64,000 nucleotides of DNA from Nymphaea colorata (GCF_008831285.2 NC_045147.1:13370854-13434853), one strand, 5' to 3'; positions 37,618 to 50,998 are shown, numbered from the stretch's first letter. Notes: a model not told the origin generated them from the letters alone. Numbers and translations: made by a program.

Positions 37618-40600
37618 ATGGGAGAATTGGTGGTGGGTGGGGAGGACTGTAAGGAGATTGTGGAGGAAGAGGTGGGGAATGGGGAGGAGGGGAGGGAGAA
37701 GGAGATGATGATGCTGAAGTGGAAGGAGTTTCTTCCCAGGATGATGGTGAGGGTGTTGCTGGTTGAGTTCGACGACTCGACGAGGCAGATCATCACTGCC
37801 CTTCTGAGAAAATGTAGTTACGAAGGTGTGTTACTGATTTTCTTTTCTTTTTCTTGGGCTTTTCTTTGGTTCCCCTTTTCTCCTGTGGTTAGCGATTAAA
37901 TTGCTTGATGGTCCGGTAGAGTCTGTTTCTCTGAAATCTCTTTGGTGGTAGGCTGTTTTCTTTTGAAACGGCCTGTTATAAGAGCATTCTAGTGTTTTTT
38001 GTGTTTATCGTTGCCTGTTGCTGCTTCGTTCATGCTGTTCTTCCAGTTTTTTCTTTTCTTCAAGAGGCGTATATATATACTGGCCATATATTTAGTCTGC
38101 TTCTTTGAACACAAACCCATGAACTAGTTTTTTAAATTCTCTTCTGAGGGAAAATGTGGAACGTGTAGATATGGACGTCCGATGACCTTTTTCTTTCGGA
38201 TTTGTGCAGTGTCTGCAGTGCAAGATGGGAAAAGGGCGTGGGAGATACTCAAGGAGAAACCCCTTAGTTTTGATTTGGTTTTGACTGAAGTTTCTTTGCC
38301 ATCGCTTTCTGGGTTTGCGCTTCTTACCATGATAGTGGAGAATCCTCTCTGCAAAAATATCCCCGTAATAAGTAAGTTTGAATTCATTGTGGAGTCAAGT
38401 TTTTCTTAAACATCCTGTTTCTCTCTGTTGCTGACACGATCTTTTTCCCCTCGGGGGATTCCCTTCAGTGATGTCTTCTCATGATTCCATCAATATTGTC
38501 TTCAAATGCATGTTACAAGGTGCTTCTGACTTTCTTGTGAAGCCCATCAGGAAGAATGAACTAAGGAACTTGTGGCAGCATGTTTGGAGAAGGCGCTCCG
38601 TATGTCATTTCAACTCATAAGTGCAACCCTCTGGCTTTTTCTCCGTATTCTTTTTAACTCCTTGATGGCCCTTCTCATTTTTTATTTTCTTTGACTTGTT
38701 CTCTCAGTTCAACGACAGTGCCAGTGGATGCCAAAGTCAAAATCCTGCAGAGCGTAAATCCGAAGCAGTATCTGATAATAACTCTGCAAGCAATCGCTCG
38801 AGTGATTATGTTGTTTCTGTTCATAAGAACATTGAAAGTTGTGAGAAGGGGAGTGACACTCAAGTGAGTACTCCAGATAGTTGTAACAATTTTTAAAAAG
38901 ATGTTTCTTTTCAGTTGGTATGTGGTGTGCTCTATCGTGGAGCTAGTAAGATTGTGGATATGGATTTTGCGAAAAATATGCAGTTCATTCAATAGGGTAC
39001 ACAGATGAAAGATCTGAGAGACTGAAGTATCTTTTTTGTTCTATCTTCCTGTCTTCTGCTTAGTGTCTGTCCATGATATGATTACGGTAGAAAATTTAAA
39101 AAAAGGCCAGACCTTCTGAAATAATTTACCATTTTGTTTGCTTTATGTCATTACAGAGCTCATCCACAAGGCCAGAGGAAGCTGAAAGCATTAACATGCA
39201 GGTGACAAAAAAGCTCTTACCATCACAGATGGAGCCGGGACTTCGCAAATATCAAGACAGCATAAAAGAGAATGCTAATTGCTTGATGAGGGAGAATGAA
39301 GCAGAAGGTAAACAATGATACAAGAATGCATGCATATGCACAAACATATAATTTTTTTTTGGTTTGTGACATACTTCGAACTTCAAACAGATAGAGTGTT
39401 GTAGTAAATTAACATTGTGTTGTCTTTTGCAGGTAAATCAATAGGTCGCAGAGATATAAATGTTGGAAGCCACACGAAAACTAAGATGCATTTGCAGGGG
39501 AACCATTTACATGAAAGGCACTTAACTGTGGTGGAAAATCTTGGATCATCATCCTGTAGAAAGGCTTCTGTTGCTGTTAGCGGGTCTAACTTATGTGATC
39601 CTGAACAGCATAATCCTCCCAGAGAAGCCATTGACTTTCTTGGAGGAATTCGAGATACATCACAAGACAACTGTCCTCAGAATGATGGCATCAACATTCG
39701 ACATGGTGACCATACTAATTCAGAAGAGAACTCCATGACAAGGGGAAACAAATCCAGTTTTCAACATTGTCCACCATGTGAGCTTTCGTTGAGGAGACCA
39801 CAACTTAATGGTTGCAATGAACAAGGGGTGGAGGAAAAACATATATTAAATCATTCTAAGGCTTCTCCATTCTTAAGGTGAGACTCTACTCCCTATTTCA
39901 AACTAACATCGACTGCTTTTTTGCTGATGATTCTCTCAAGGAGCTTGATAACTTCTCGTTCATTAGTTATTTATTTGTTTAAACGGATTTTTATTTTTTT
40001 CCTCTTGTAATGCTGAGTGTGTCAAAACTCAAGGAGCATTTGATGGAAGGATCTTTCCAGAATCTCAGTTTTTTCCTGAAATAGAGGGGCCAAATTTAAC
40101 CTTTACCTTTCTGGGGGGGTATTTCTTTGGCAGGTGGCCTTGGTTTAGATTTCACTTACTGCAATTTCAAACAGGATTACTGGAATCACTATGAATTGAG
40201 TTAATATCGTTCATGGATAAGAAGGTTTGTAGGCATTTGTTTGAAGTATAATTTTGGAACTGTAGATATTTTAATTGACATCTTTGTAAAAGGATATCAA
40301 TTTTCTCTTCAATTGTTCTGTTCAAATCCTTTGTTGTCAATTATCTTCTTGACAGTTGACATCTGACTGTCAATTCAACTAAGTTTGCTCTATTTTAATA
40401 TGATAAGATTAATATTACCATTTATTCAAATATTTATTCAGGATGAATGCCTGCCCATGGTAACTTGAGAACAATAAAAGTTGGACAGAGGCATTGTTGA
40501 TTGGAGGGGAACAACTGGGTTCGTCTGAAATGGAATGGGAGTAACTAAAAAATTTAGGTATGGGCAGCATCTGATTTAACTATGACAAGCTTGAAAACCA

Positions 40601-42694
40601 TCTCTGTTCAGGCAAATGGCAATTTACATAGGCATAAGTATGCTTCAACCACATGCTTATTATGGTTGTGTAGCACCTGGTAGCCTTGTTTTGATATTCC
40701 TTTCAGGAGGTTTAGATGTCCTGTATTTATTTTGTTTATTTCTTTCTATTGGTTTTCTAATTTATAAAGGTTCACACTAAGCGCCATCATTAATATTGGA
40801 AAAGACTTATTGTTCACATCCTAATCCTGATATATTATGAGAAACTCTACACTTTCATGTTGCAAAGAATCTTGATGATCATGAAAAAGTTAAAGCATTT
40901 TGGCCTTCTATCCTTGTATGAACAATCAGGGGCCAGTCATACCTTACATCTACATGTACAAAGTGCTCATAAAATGGTGATGGAAATCGTATCTTCAATA
41001 ATGATATAGTCAAAAGAGTGGAACGTACTCTTCCTCTGATTTAGTTCATGAATTTAGTCAATGTCATCCACGTCTGTGGAATCTTCACACCTATTGCATC
41101 TCTGCTATGATTGACTTGTCATTGAATATTAAGTACGTTGCTGAGCAGATTTTATTGCGTTCAAAGCATAACTGCATGCACCGCTCTTTGGTTAGTTAAT
41201 GTATGATCTCATCCTTACATGGATAATTCAACCATAAAGCAAATAAATACTAGGATTAGCGTGAATTTCAGTTTAAAATCCAATTATGCGAGTGCCAACA
41301 TTGAAGTAAGTTTAGTCCTCCTAGATCTTTTGCTCATCCTCCATGTTGGAGTTATGTTCCATCTTTAACCAAATGGAACCTTGTCAATCTTGTCAGGTTG
41401 AGAAACTAACTTTAGAAAGAAGAATGAGCCACAAAATTTCCTTGTTCTTTTTTTTGTTTTCACTTCTTGATGACTATTAAAAGAATTGGTTTATACACAT
41501 TGGAGCATTAATATCTTTCTGATACTCGACCATTTGGGTTATTCATGTGTCAGATTTGGTTGCCAATTTTTGTGACCAGAACATGACAACCTTTTGTAGG
41601 GAACTCACATTTCATAATTCATGCAGGTATGGTAACAGGAGTGTCCTGCCTGGTGCTCCAGTATCTTGCTTCAGTCCAGAGCCTAAACAAGGGGAAGGTG
41701 AATGTCATTCCTATGCGCCTACAGAAAGTGAACACAATACTCGCTCAGGAAATGTATTTTCACCGAGGCCAATTAAATGGAGCAATCTGAATCGGAATGA
41801 AATTTCATCGGATGGCAGAGAGGGTGACGCAAGTGCCCATTCCAAAGGTGCTTGTCTAAGCAATGGAACTGTGCCAGAAGAAGCAACATTTCCCTGTTCA
41901 CGTTTTGGAATTGTACCTATGCTAGTGCCTGTTGGAGGCTTGAACCTTGATGGTTTAGGGCCTGGATATGGAACCACCATGCAACCAGTATTTTATGCTC
42001 AACAAGTCCCTCCTCCGTGGAGTAATACTGACAAGTTGGAAGCCAATCAGCAAAAAGGATTCCCACAATTTGATCACCAGCTCAGACAGGGCAAGCCTGA
42101 GCATCTGCATCACTTGGGCAAGTGTGACGCTACCCCTCTTGAAACTCAACTTTCAAACAAAGCAGACGCTGTCTTGGGAAATGATGAAGATCCTGGGTTT
42201 GCTTCTGCTTCATGCGAGAGTGAAAGTAGCTTCTGCAATTGTGGCGTGAAGCATCATAGTGTCAGCAACTCCGGGAATGTTTCCAATGGAAACAATGGGA
42301 ATATCAGTGCAGCAGACGTTGCGGATGCCACAACAAAAGGTGGTAAGGACATGCAGTTTTTGAACAGTGGTGTTGGATCTTTGGAACATAATCGCTTAGC
42401 ACAGAGAGAGGCAGCTCTCACAAAATTTCGACTGAAGAGGAAAGAAAGGTGTTTTGAGAAAAAGGTGAGTTGTTAATTCAGCTTTGGTTGTTTGATCGGC
42501 TTATGATGTCATCTTTTCACCATGCTGGTCACATTGTAGCGGCAGTACTTTTGTCATTCATTTGAGAAGCGATCAAATTGCTTTTGCAGGTTCGGTACCA
42601 AAGCAGGAAAATACTTGCTGAGCAACGACCAAGAGTGAAGGGCCAGTTTGTTCGCCAACTGCCTAATGACTCGACACCTATGCAGGTCGATTGA
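37618..42694 (+). CDS. Pseudo-response regulator, PRR5/PRR9-type clock protein
   Basis: Exons 37618-37825, 38210-38371, 38469-38599, 38708-38863, 39157-39307, 39433-39877, 41627-42464 and 42590-42694 join to 731 residues. PRRs are nuclear transcriptional repressors of the circadian clock. The pseudo-receiver spans about 45-162: acidic pair D52-D53, a Glu (E96 in LTEVSLP) where true receivers have the phosphorylated Asp, and the Lys of LVKPIRK (148). [13 protein letters not shown] and SGFALL place it with PRR5/PRR9 and not PRR3/PRR7. CELSLRR at 385-391 matches the EAR-like motif of these proteins, with Cys for the usual first Leu. The CCT DNA-binding domain is about 675-718 and ends RVKGQFVR. 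The ATG is the first in frame; an upstream TTG extension is not used. Intron 6 is about 1.75 kb. Exon 7 is the least conserved part and its acceptor is inferred from phase and SPFLRYGNR. Confidence 0.93.
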
Positions 42695-45087
42695 TATATC
42701 TGCGTGGTCCATCAATTGCTGGATTGCTTGTGAGAGGCCTCTTTGCTCCCTGTGGTTGCAGTCAAGTGATGCCACCGAGTCAATGAAGAATGACCTCAAG
42801 CTGGAGTTACTGCTACAGGATGCCAGCGTTACATCATTTGACTTCTCCAGCCTTTGGCGTTGGTATTGAGTGCCATCACTATAGTGGCAGCTTCCTTAGA
42901 AATGTGTGCAGTGTGTGCAATAGAAAGAGTGCCCATTTGCTAGTGATCGACTAGCAGCTGGTCTGCTGCTCCGACTTTTTGAGCTTTTTCTGTAAACGTC
43001 GTCTAAAGTAATCTTCTACTCAGCATAAGGCGTCGTAGGTTTTTTGTGCATCCCTTTCAGTTTTCTCAGTGACCTGACTAGAGTATATGATTTGCCTGTA
43101 TCTTTTCCCGATTCACATGTTCAAATCAGATACCATGCGTGACCTCAACATGTATTCTGTAGTGTGTTACCTAACATTCTCACTCTTCAGTAGCAAGAAA
43201 ATGACGACGGAAGGTAATATTCGTAGTCTTCTCCATCCCTTAAGAAGTCAAGCAAGCAATCTGAATGGGCCCCGAGAGACTGGGAGCAATAACAATTACT
43301 TTTGTTGCCAATGGTGGTTTCTGTTGTTGGATCAAGGTCCAGGTGTGATCGTTTGTAGATTGACTGTGTTTCTTCTTGTGACAGGGTCTGGAAGTTCCAG
43401 AATGTTCAGACCATAGTGTGAACCTTACTCAAATAGCTTGTCCTAGCTTCTGAAATTGTAGTTAAAAGTTACTCGAGTTTCTCTCAAGTTTCTCTCTAGT
43501 TATGGAACGCCATCTTAATCTGCACTCTGTAAGGCAATGTTATACCATGAGCACTTTGACGACCATGCGCTTTCTCATTATCTCTTATATACATACATAC
43601 ACGTATAACCTCACAGCTATACTTTACTAAAAAATGTCGCTCCATAAACAGCCTCCCTCCCTCTGCTGGAGGCCTCCCTGTCGCCCTTTGATCGCTTCTC
43701 TGGCGCGGGAGGGGCCACGGGAAGAAGGGCGTCTCGTATTGCAACTCCTTCTAGGAAGGCGGAGGCCGACCCCTCCCCCATCGCCGGCGGGGGTGTTGGG
43801 TTGCTGCCCCTCTGTCGACGAGAGGAGGAGCAGCGGGGAGGCTTCCGACAGCCCTTCCTCTCAAAAAATGGGGAAGCTAGAAGCCTCTCCCTTCCCTTCG
43901 TTCAGAGTGGGAGGAGGCGTGATGAAAGAAAAGACAGTTACAAAGTTTAAACAATTAAATTTGCTCCACAGTGGGATAAATATGCTTAGAAAAGAATGAA
44001 AGAAGAGAAGGAGATGAACAGAAGAAGCTAGAGAATATCGAAAACACAAGCCACCGTTTCACAAAACTTTGTAAAAGCAAAGGCTCGTTCACAGGGGTCC
44101 ATTACTCCATACGCTAGGAGATCAAAAAATTTTCTCCCACATTTTTTCTCTGCTTTTTGCATTCCAGACCCTTCCCTGAAATGCTTTTGATGATGAGGTT
44201 TTGTGTAAATAAGACACCGCAATCTTTTTTTTTTTTTTTTGGTAGATATGAAATCCAATGTTATGTTTACCCTGTGGGCCGCACATGAAAGGCTTCATCA
44301 AACACGCCTACCTTTAATTGTTAAGCACGAACCTAAAGGGATGTGAAGTTCGTATTGATGATGCAAACACACCCTTAATACCTTTTAATTATTACGTACC
44401 AATCTAAAGGGATGCGAAATTGAGCTAGAAACTTTATTTTTCTTTTTTATGGATGAACGACTCGCAGGGAGTTTAAAGGTAGCCATGGCATGCACGCTTT
44501 TGAAAAACACAATTCACTTTTCCTTTATCTATGTATAAAGGGATGAACAAGAATAGCTGTAGATCAAATCTTGCTTATTATTATGTAAAACATCCATCAG
44601 TTGTTTTATTATACTTAAAATCCATTTCTTTCATATGTCTTATGCTTTTTTATTTTATATTACAAAAGGATAAAGCCCTTTGGCATGTCTTTCTCACTCA
44701 AGGCTACAGCTCGATCGGCTACTTTGTATGTTCATTTTAGTCAGTATTTTTTTTTTAAACATTTAAGAAAATATGTTAGTGCGACCTCTATAACGGTTAG
44801 TGTCTTACGAACTAATATTCCAATAGAAAATGATAAAGAAAAAACTTATACAGATATATACGAGCCCACAAGTATTGACCGATACGGTGTTTCATTTAAG
44901 TTTCCGATTCGAGCTACAGACATATATTCCAAACACCCAGTGAGTTAGATCTCTCGCTTCAATTGACAAAAATATTCCGTTGCTTTTTCCTTTACCGTCG
45001 GGCCTTGCCAACCCGCCGTCACCCTTAGCCTTTATCTTCAGAAGCCAACCCTTCTAAACACAACTGCAACTCTCTGCAAACGCGACA
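42695..45087. other. Intergenic DNA between PRR and NHL genes
   Basis: The first several hundred bases are probably PRR 3' UTR. A GC-rich patch at 43640-43900 opens a frame of about 121 codons without motifs; it looks like a low-complexity or transposon remnant. Two diverged copies of a TTTAATT...CTAAAGGGATG(T/C)GAA segment start near 44310 and 44387. No gene is supported. Confidence 0.65.
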
Positions 45088-45822
45088 ATGGCAGGGGAAG
45101 GAGAAGGCCCGAGAGAAAACTTAACAGGACAGGATCAGAATGATGGCGACACCAAGAAAAATAAGGGCGTCGAGACGGAATCGCCAATACGCGACCACCG
45201 CCACCACCAACGAGGGCAACCGCCAAGGCGGCGCTCTCGTCCTCCGCCGCAGGCACTCCGCTGCTCCCTCTGCTTGTTCCTGGTGGCGCTCCTTCTCCTG
45301 ATGGGCATCACCACCCTCATCGTCTGGCTAGTGTACCGCCCCCACCGGCCACGCTTCAACGTCCAGGCGGCCGCCGTGTACGAGCTCAACGCCACCGCCC
45401 TCACCACCATCACCGCCAGCATGCAGTTCACCGTCGCCGCCCGCAACCCCAACAAGCGCTCAAGCGCCGAGTTCCGCAACATCTACGCCTTCGTCTCCTT
45501 CCGCGACCAGGCCATCACGGCGAACACGCCGCTGCCCGACCTGAACCTTGCCGCCAAGAGTACCGTCGTCATCTCCCCGATTCTGGGTGGTGGGTTCGTA
45601 CCCATCTCGCCCGAGGTGTCCAGTGGGCTCGCCATGGCCGAGGCCTACGGGCTTGTGCCCATGAGGTGGATCCTCCAGGGTAGGCTCAGATGGAGGTCCG
45701 GGGTCTTCAAAAGTGGGTTCTATGGGATCTATGTCAAGTGTGATGTAATGGTGGGTTTGAAGCCTGGGTTGGCCGGTCAGGTGCCCCTCCTGGGTGCACC
45801 CGATTGTGCTGTGGATCTCTGA
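45088..45822 (+). CDS. NDR1/HIN1-like (NHL) LEA_2 membrane protein
   Basis: A single exon encodes 244 residues. The charged cytosolic N-terminus (1-58) has a Pro/Arg-rich end, followed by one membrane span (about 59-82, LCLFLVALLLLMGITTLIVW) and the typical juxtamembrane YRPHRPRF. The LEA_2 domain has ARNPNKRSSAEF, the family NPN-K-R motif, and the C-terminal GFYGIYVKCDVMVGL. Family members sit in the plasma membrane with the LEA_2 domain outside; some act in pathogen response, others in development, and the exact subgroup is not clear to me. No intron and no GPI-type C-terminal tail were seen. The coding region is strikingly GC-rich compared with both flanks. The ATG at 45088 is the first in frame. 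Confidence 0.92.
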   Translation: MAGEGEGPRENLTGQDQNDGDTKKNKGVETESPIRDHRHHQRGQPPRRRSRPPPQALRCSLCLFLVALLLLMGITTLIVWLVYRPHRPRFNVQAAAVYELNATALTTITASMQFTVAARNPNKRSSAEFRNIYAFVSFRDQAITANTPLPDLNLAAKSTVVISPILGGGFVPISPEVSSGLAMAEAYGLVPMRWILQGRLRWRSGVFKSGFYGIYVKCDVMVGLKPGLAGQVPLLGAPDCAVDL

Positions 45823-48800
45823 AAGGCTGATTCAAATTCGTGATTATGGTCCCACTTGAATCTGTAACAGCTGCTACTGTTTTCTCTTCTGGTTGCTGCC
45901 AATCCATTGAAGGATTCGAACCAGACTGTATTATTATGTTCCTACATTATGGTGTTTCAGTTTATTGCTTAAAGTGTGTTTTGGTACGTAATTTTCTTTC
46001 TGACAAGTTTGGTGGTATATATATGAAAATTGAATGACCATATTCTAGTTTTTCAAAGTTACCCAATCATCTAACCAAGATGGAAGAGAAAGATGGAAGA
46101 GAGAAATATTATATCAGTTTCCAATTAGCTTGTCCAATTTACTGATCATGAGCTTGCATTGTTTTGATTTCCTTCGGGGTTGCTTTGCTTTCCAAAGGAG
46201 CAGTTCAAATTTGCACATTAGTTCACAGCACCGACAGGGAAGATGGTGGATCGACTTCCAATTTCCCGCAGCCCTTTTTGGTGATGCATGCTATTCTTGT
46301 GAAGCAAAAAATTTTAGTTGGGGATGATTCCCTGTTAAAATTTTAAATAGCACTTATATGTAAAAAAAAAACATAATTAATGAAGTTTTTATATGTAAAT
46401 AAAGTAGATTTTGTGGGTTGATATGGATGCCCACACCAGCTACAACATTGCTCCGCCTCTGCACCAGCTCAATTCCAGAGTTTTATCAGTGGTTCTATTA
46501 AGTGCTTTGATATTTGAAAGGCTGCTTCACTGGGGAAAAAAAAGTAAAAGTGGTTACATGAATATGAATTTAAAGTTAAGATCTGGATTAAAATCGAGAT
46601 GCTTTTGACTGCATAGGCCCATACAATGTGTGGATGATGATTAAGATGACTGGGAAAAGTTTGTTAGTGGAGAATATTGTGAAGGTGGAGACGATGCTTC
46701 ATCTTGAACTTCCTCCCAATTTGAAGTACAAAGGAAAGGAATATGCCTCCTCTTTTTTTTTATTTTTTTGGGTTTTACTTTATAGTAAGGAACCCTTGAA
46801 GAAGAAAAACGAAGCAACTGGTGGATATAAGGAATAACGTAGATTAGATTTCATAGATGCTATTTTTTTGGACCGTAAATGGTGGAATCATGACACTCAA
46901 ATGAATATAATGTACGCACCTCACCTAGGTCTCGATGCAGCCCAAAACCTTAGGAGCAGTAGAAAATGACACATACAAAGATCTATGAACATTCATCTAT
47001 GGATTTTTATCCATGGACAAAAAAAGTCCATCGTGTATGAATAGGACAGACACATATCCACGACAATGTCTCACCATGTTTGATTGGTGCTTGATTGGTG
47101 CATGGATAAAAATGGGTTGACAAAAAATATTACCCTTGTAAATACATGTTACTTATACAAACACATTCTACGATGCTATTTAATAGCGAAAAAAGCAAGA
47201 GTCCCACAAAATAGCCACGCCACCACCACAATAATCTTCAAATCAGTGTTTTCATTTCCATCAACATTTTCGTATATATACATGACATTTTTATATGTAT
47301 CCATAGACAAAAAGCTGCATATTAATAGAAACAAACAAATACATGAAGGTTAAATGGTCATATAACATTCATGATTAGTAAACTGAAAAGATGTTTAACA
47401 CTTAAACAACTAAGCAAAAGAGATCTGATAGTCCATAAGCTTAGTGCAGTCCACATACCAAATGGGTAGGTTTTAAGTACAAACCCAAAATAGGAAGACA
47501 ATGAAGCAAACCTGGAGTTGCTACCGTAGAGGTGAAAGGGAGCTGCTGCCTGAGGAAGTTCCGCTGCTTCACAGAAGGGACGAAGGCTCTGTGCTGCGGA
47601 GGGACAAAGGCTGTGAGGAAACGATGAGTTCGAGGAGCGGAAGAGCGGGAGAGGTGCCGAAGGGAGAAGGTGTTGAATAGTGGTCATCTAATACTCTCCC
47701 CCTTTGTAAAAACACAACACTTTTAGTTCCAGTAATCTATCACTTCTCATGAGCTTCGCACCGGTGAGAAGATTATTTGGAAAATTGAAATGAAATGTAC
47801 ACGTTCTATATTCCTTATTGGTTTTTTCTCATTTTCGTCGCTGATCATAGCTAAGATGGCATCACCCGTAGAAGAACAGATGATCTTCAGCTTACAGTTT
47901 ACAGATAAAATCAAAGGTGGACATTGAAAAGCTGTTTCTTTTGTTTTTTGCTTTCCATGGCAAAATATTATGGGCATTGGATACTTCCACAACAAAGTGG
48001 GCAGCGGATCGAATCCCAAGGACTGCCTTTGGGGGCCCAAAGAATGGATGCTCGTCTCTTTTATTCTTAACTTTGTGCAGATTGAAGTTCAGTCACCAAT
48101 AAAATATGAATTTTGAGGAGGAAAAGGCCTTCATGCACGATCATAGAGTAGGCTTCAATAGTTATTGAAGCTTCTTTCCTTTGATAGGAAGTACCAGATC
48201 TTTCTTAACTTGAGAATTTTATCAATTTTATCGTACTGAGTTGGATCTTGATCCAACAACTAATACAATTTGTTGTATCATATAATAAGAGAGCCAAGCA
48301 CCAACTTTTAACTATTTTTAAAATGTTTTAAGATTTTTCTATTTTAAGTATTTATTATATAATTTTCTCATTAATTTTTTTTATGAAATGACTTTTTAAG
48401 ACTCTTGGTCAATTCAGTTGAAATTGTGTTAAGCAAGATGAATATTTCATCTTATTGCACAACACCTTGCTGTTCACTCCATCTCTCCAAGATATCAGAA
48501 ACAACGAGTCAAGCCATCCACAAATTAGCAGTCCTGCCGACTTGTTCACAAAGCCAATTTTCACGGCAATGCAATAAACTTCCGGCCAAACTCAAAGAAG
48601 GTAAAGCTGATAACAACTTCATGCAAGAAACGAATCAAAAGAATTTGAGTCTACTCAATATCAGTTCAAAACCAATAATGTTTTCATGCTTTTGCTTACT
48701 AAATATATGTCATATAAAAGAGTGAACAGAATTATTTGGCTTAATTAACCTAATAATATGGGGTTCCATTGACGTTTGTGCAATGTCAGATATGATGAAG

Positions 48801-48969
48801 GTGTGGGCAAGGGTATCGTGTAACAGTACCTTACAAGCAACCCTAGTCGTCTCTCCAGTTCTTCCACTTACCTTTTAAAGAATTTGGATTCTCATGATTT
48901 GAGCACACAAATGAAAATCCTACTGCCCTGGTGAGAGCCGAAGCCCCTTCCTCCATGTGCCCAAGGTCA

Positions 48970-49275
48970 GGGCCGCATCAATGGCTAGGCTCGATTTTAA
49001 CCGAGCCGAGCCCACATGACTTGAGCTCGATTTTCAATTTTCACTTGATTGGTCTGTAGGGGAGCCTTTGAAACGCTTTGGTATTGCTTCTGGATCAGAA
49101 TATAAATAAAGAATTAGAGCACAAGGAGCCATCTTGTCATCTTTTGTGTACGTGATCGAGTTCATTTCTTAACTCAAACTCGACTTGTTTAATAAACGAG
49201 TCGAGCTCGAATCAAGTCCATAGAGCGAGTTCGAGTCAAACTCGAAATTAGATTGACTCGTTGAACAGTCCCAGG
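48970..49275. repeat. Dispersed GAGCTCGA-rich repeat, copy 4
   Basis: GCTCGATTTTAACCGAGCCG starts the segment and ACTCGAAATTAGATTGACTC, then GTTGAACAGTCCC, closes it, with GAGTCGAGCTCGAATCAAGT inside. Same family as the other copies. Confidence 0.65.
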
Positions 49276-49794
49276 CATAGGCACCTTTGCCACTCAAGCC
49301 AGTGCACCAATAGGAAATTTTTGTGACCATGACAGGAAGACATAACAGGATCCAATCTGACATCTTTATGTGAATGGATAAGATGGGGCTGGGTTTGGAC
49401 CACACCGGCTCCTGTTTCCATAAAACCCTAAGTTTCTGGATACTTGGGTGCAAAAGTTTGGACGATATGGATCTGAGATGCAACAAGGTCATAGGGAATT
49501 TTACTGAATAATGTCTCTATGTCTACTTGATCTGATATCCAAACCTTCCTTATACAATTGTATACCCAGAAAGTGCCCAAATATTGCTTCCATTTCTTGA
49601 AAGATTGGGTTAGTTTAGTGAAAGATGCATGTTGCAAATGGGTCGGATTTGGTATGGAGCTTGTACTGCATTTGGTTTCAATCTAACTTACTAAGCTGAC
49701 CCCGGTCCGACCCGTTTCTATCCCCAATATTTATGCACAGATTGGCTAGCTTTCTCTCGTTGCAATGGAGTCCTGGAAAATTAGGTTCAACTAC

Positions 49795-50315
49795 GGTGAA
49801 CAACGAGTCGAGCTCGACTCGTTAAAGCTTGGCTTGTGAAGGAGTTCGAGCCGAGTCATTTCCTTAATGAGTCGAGATTCGTGAAGGAGTTGGAGTCGAG
49901 TCATTTGCTTAACAAGTCGAGCTCGAGTTCATGAGTCGATTAATTCAAAAAATCGAGTTGAATTCGACCTCAACTCGTAACTGCCGAATTGAACTCGAGC
50001 CATAATCAAGTCGATATATTCAAACGAGTTTACGAGTTTGTCGAGCCTTAATTAAGTCGAGCTCGAACTCAACACGTAACTATGAATATCAATTATTTTC
50101 AAACGAGTTTGTCAAACTTTAATCGAGTCAAGCTCGAGCTCAATACGTAACAATGAATATCAATTCTATTTAAACGAGTTTGTCGAGTCTTAATCGAACC
50201 GAGTCGAGCTCGAGCTGCTTCCGTCGAGATTTTCTCGAGCTCGAGGTTCCATTAGTCGAGCCGAGCTTGAGCTGACTGAACTCGGGCTCGACTCAGCTCG
50301 TGTTCACCTCTACCG
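49795..50315. repeat. Dispersed GAGCTCGA-rich repeat, copy 5 (internally expanded)
   Basis: It runs from GTGAACAACGAGTCGAGCTC to CTCGACTCAGCTCGTGTTCA. Internal direct repeats are visible, such as AAACGAGTTTGTCGAG and ATGAATATCAATT occurring more than once, so this copy has been amplified within. It directly abuts a long TA array. Confidence 0.8.
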
Positions 50316-50327
50316 TTCAACGTTCCA

Positions 50328-50329
<2 letters not shown>

Positions 50330-50407
<78 letters not shown>

Positions 50408-50426
50408 ATATATATATATATATATA
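50330..50426. repeat. (TA)n microsatellite, about 97 bp
   Basis: A nearly pure TA array with one TATATCTA interruption. Such arrays are unstable and hard to assemble, so the true length is uncertain. Confidence 0.95.
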
Positions 50427-50957
50427 AAATATAATATAAACGAAAATCCTCCAACCATCATCTCGAGCATTAAGCATATCACATATGCAATACATTGTAC
50501 AATATGCTATGAGAGATCAAAAGATTTCTCATTGCAAAATCGTATGGAGAAAAACACAAATTACATACACATATTAAACACACATTTAATAGTTCATTAC
50601 CTAATGAATCTTTCCGTCCTAATTTTGTATCCAAGAGTTATCTATATTTATCAAATTTATTCCTACCTAAATCACATGGAAATGCGATTTAAATTGGCAA
50701 CCAATCTGGATCCCTTTTTCATTGTACATCCAAATCCATTTATTTAAATTTTAAATGTAGAACTGAATCTGAATTTCATGATGTTGAGAATCGAATTTCA
50801 AATATACCAATATTGGAAAAAAATTTATTCGGAACCGAATTCGAATCCAATTGGGTGTCATTTTTTTTAACTGAACTAATCTGATTTCTTAATTGAATAA
50901 TTTTATTTTCATATTCGAGCAGCCACTTAATTTGTGGATTAATTAAATAACGAAAAG

Positions 50958-50961
<4 letters not shown>

Positions 50962-50997
<36 letters not shown>

Positions 50998-50998
50998 A
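50962..50998 (+). repeat. (CT)n tract upstream of LCB1
   Basis: A CT run about 420 bp before the LCB1 ATG, in the promoter or 5' UTR. Pyrimidine tracts near plant start sites can act as Y patches, but no function is shown here. Confidence 0.85.

Noticed and set aside
43634-43999. GC-rich 121-codon open frame after the PRR gene
   Set aside because: Pro/Arg-rich translation without motifs; likely low-complexity or transposon remnant.
47358-47687. Minus-strand frame resembling a 5' leader followed by a donor
   Set aside because: No downstream exon with family resemblance could be found.
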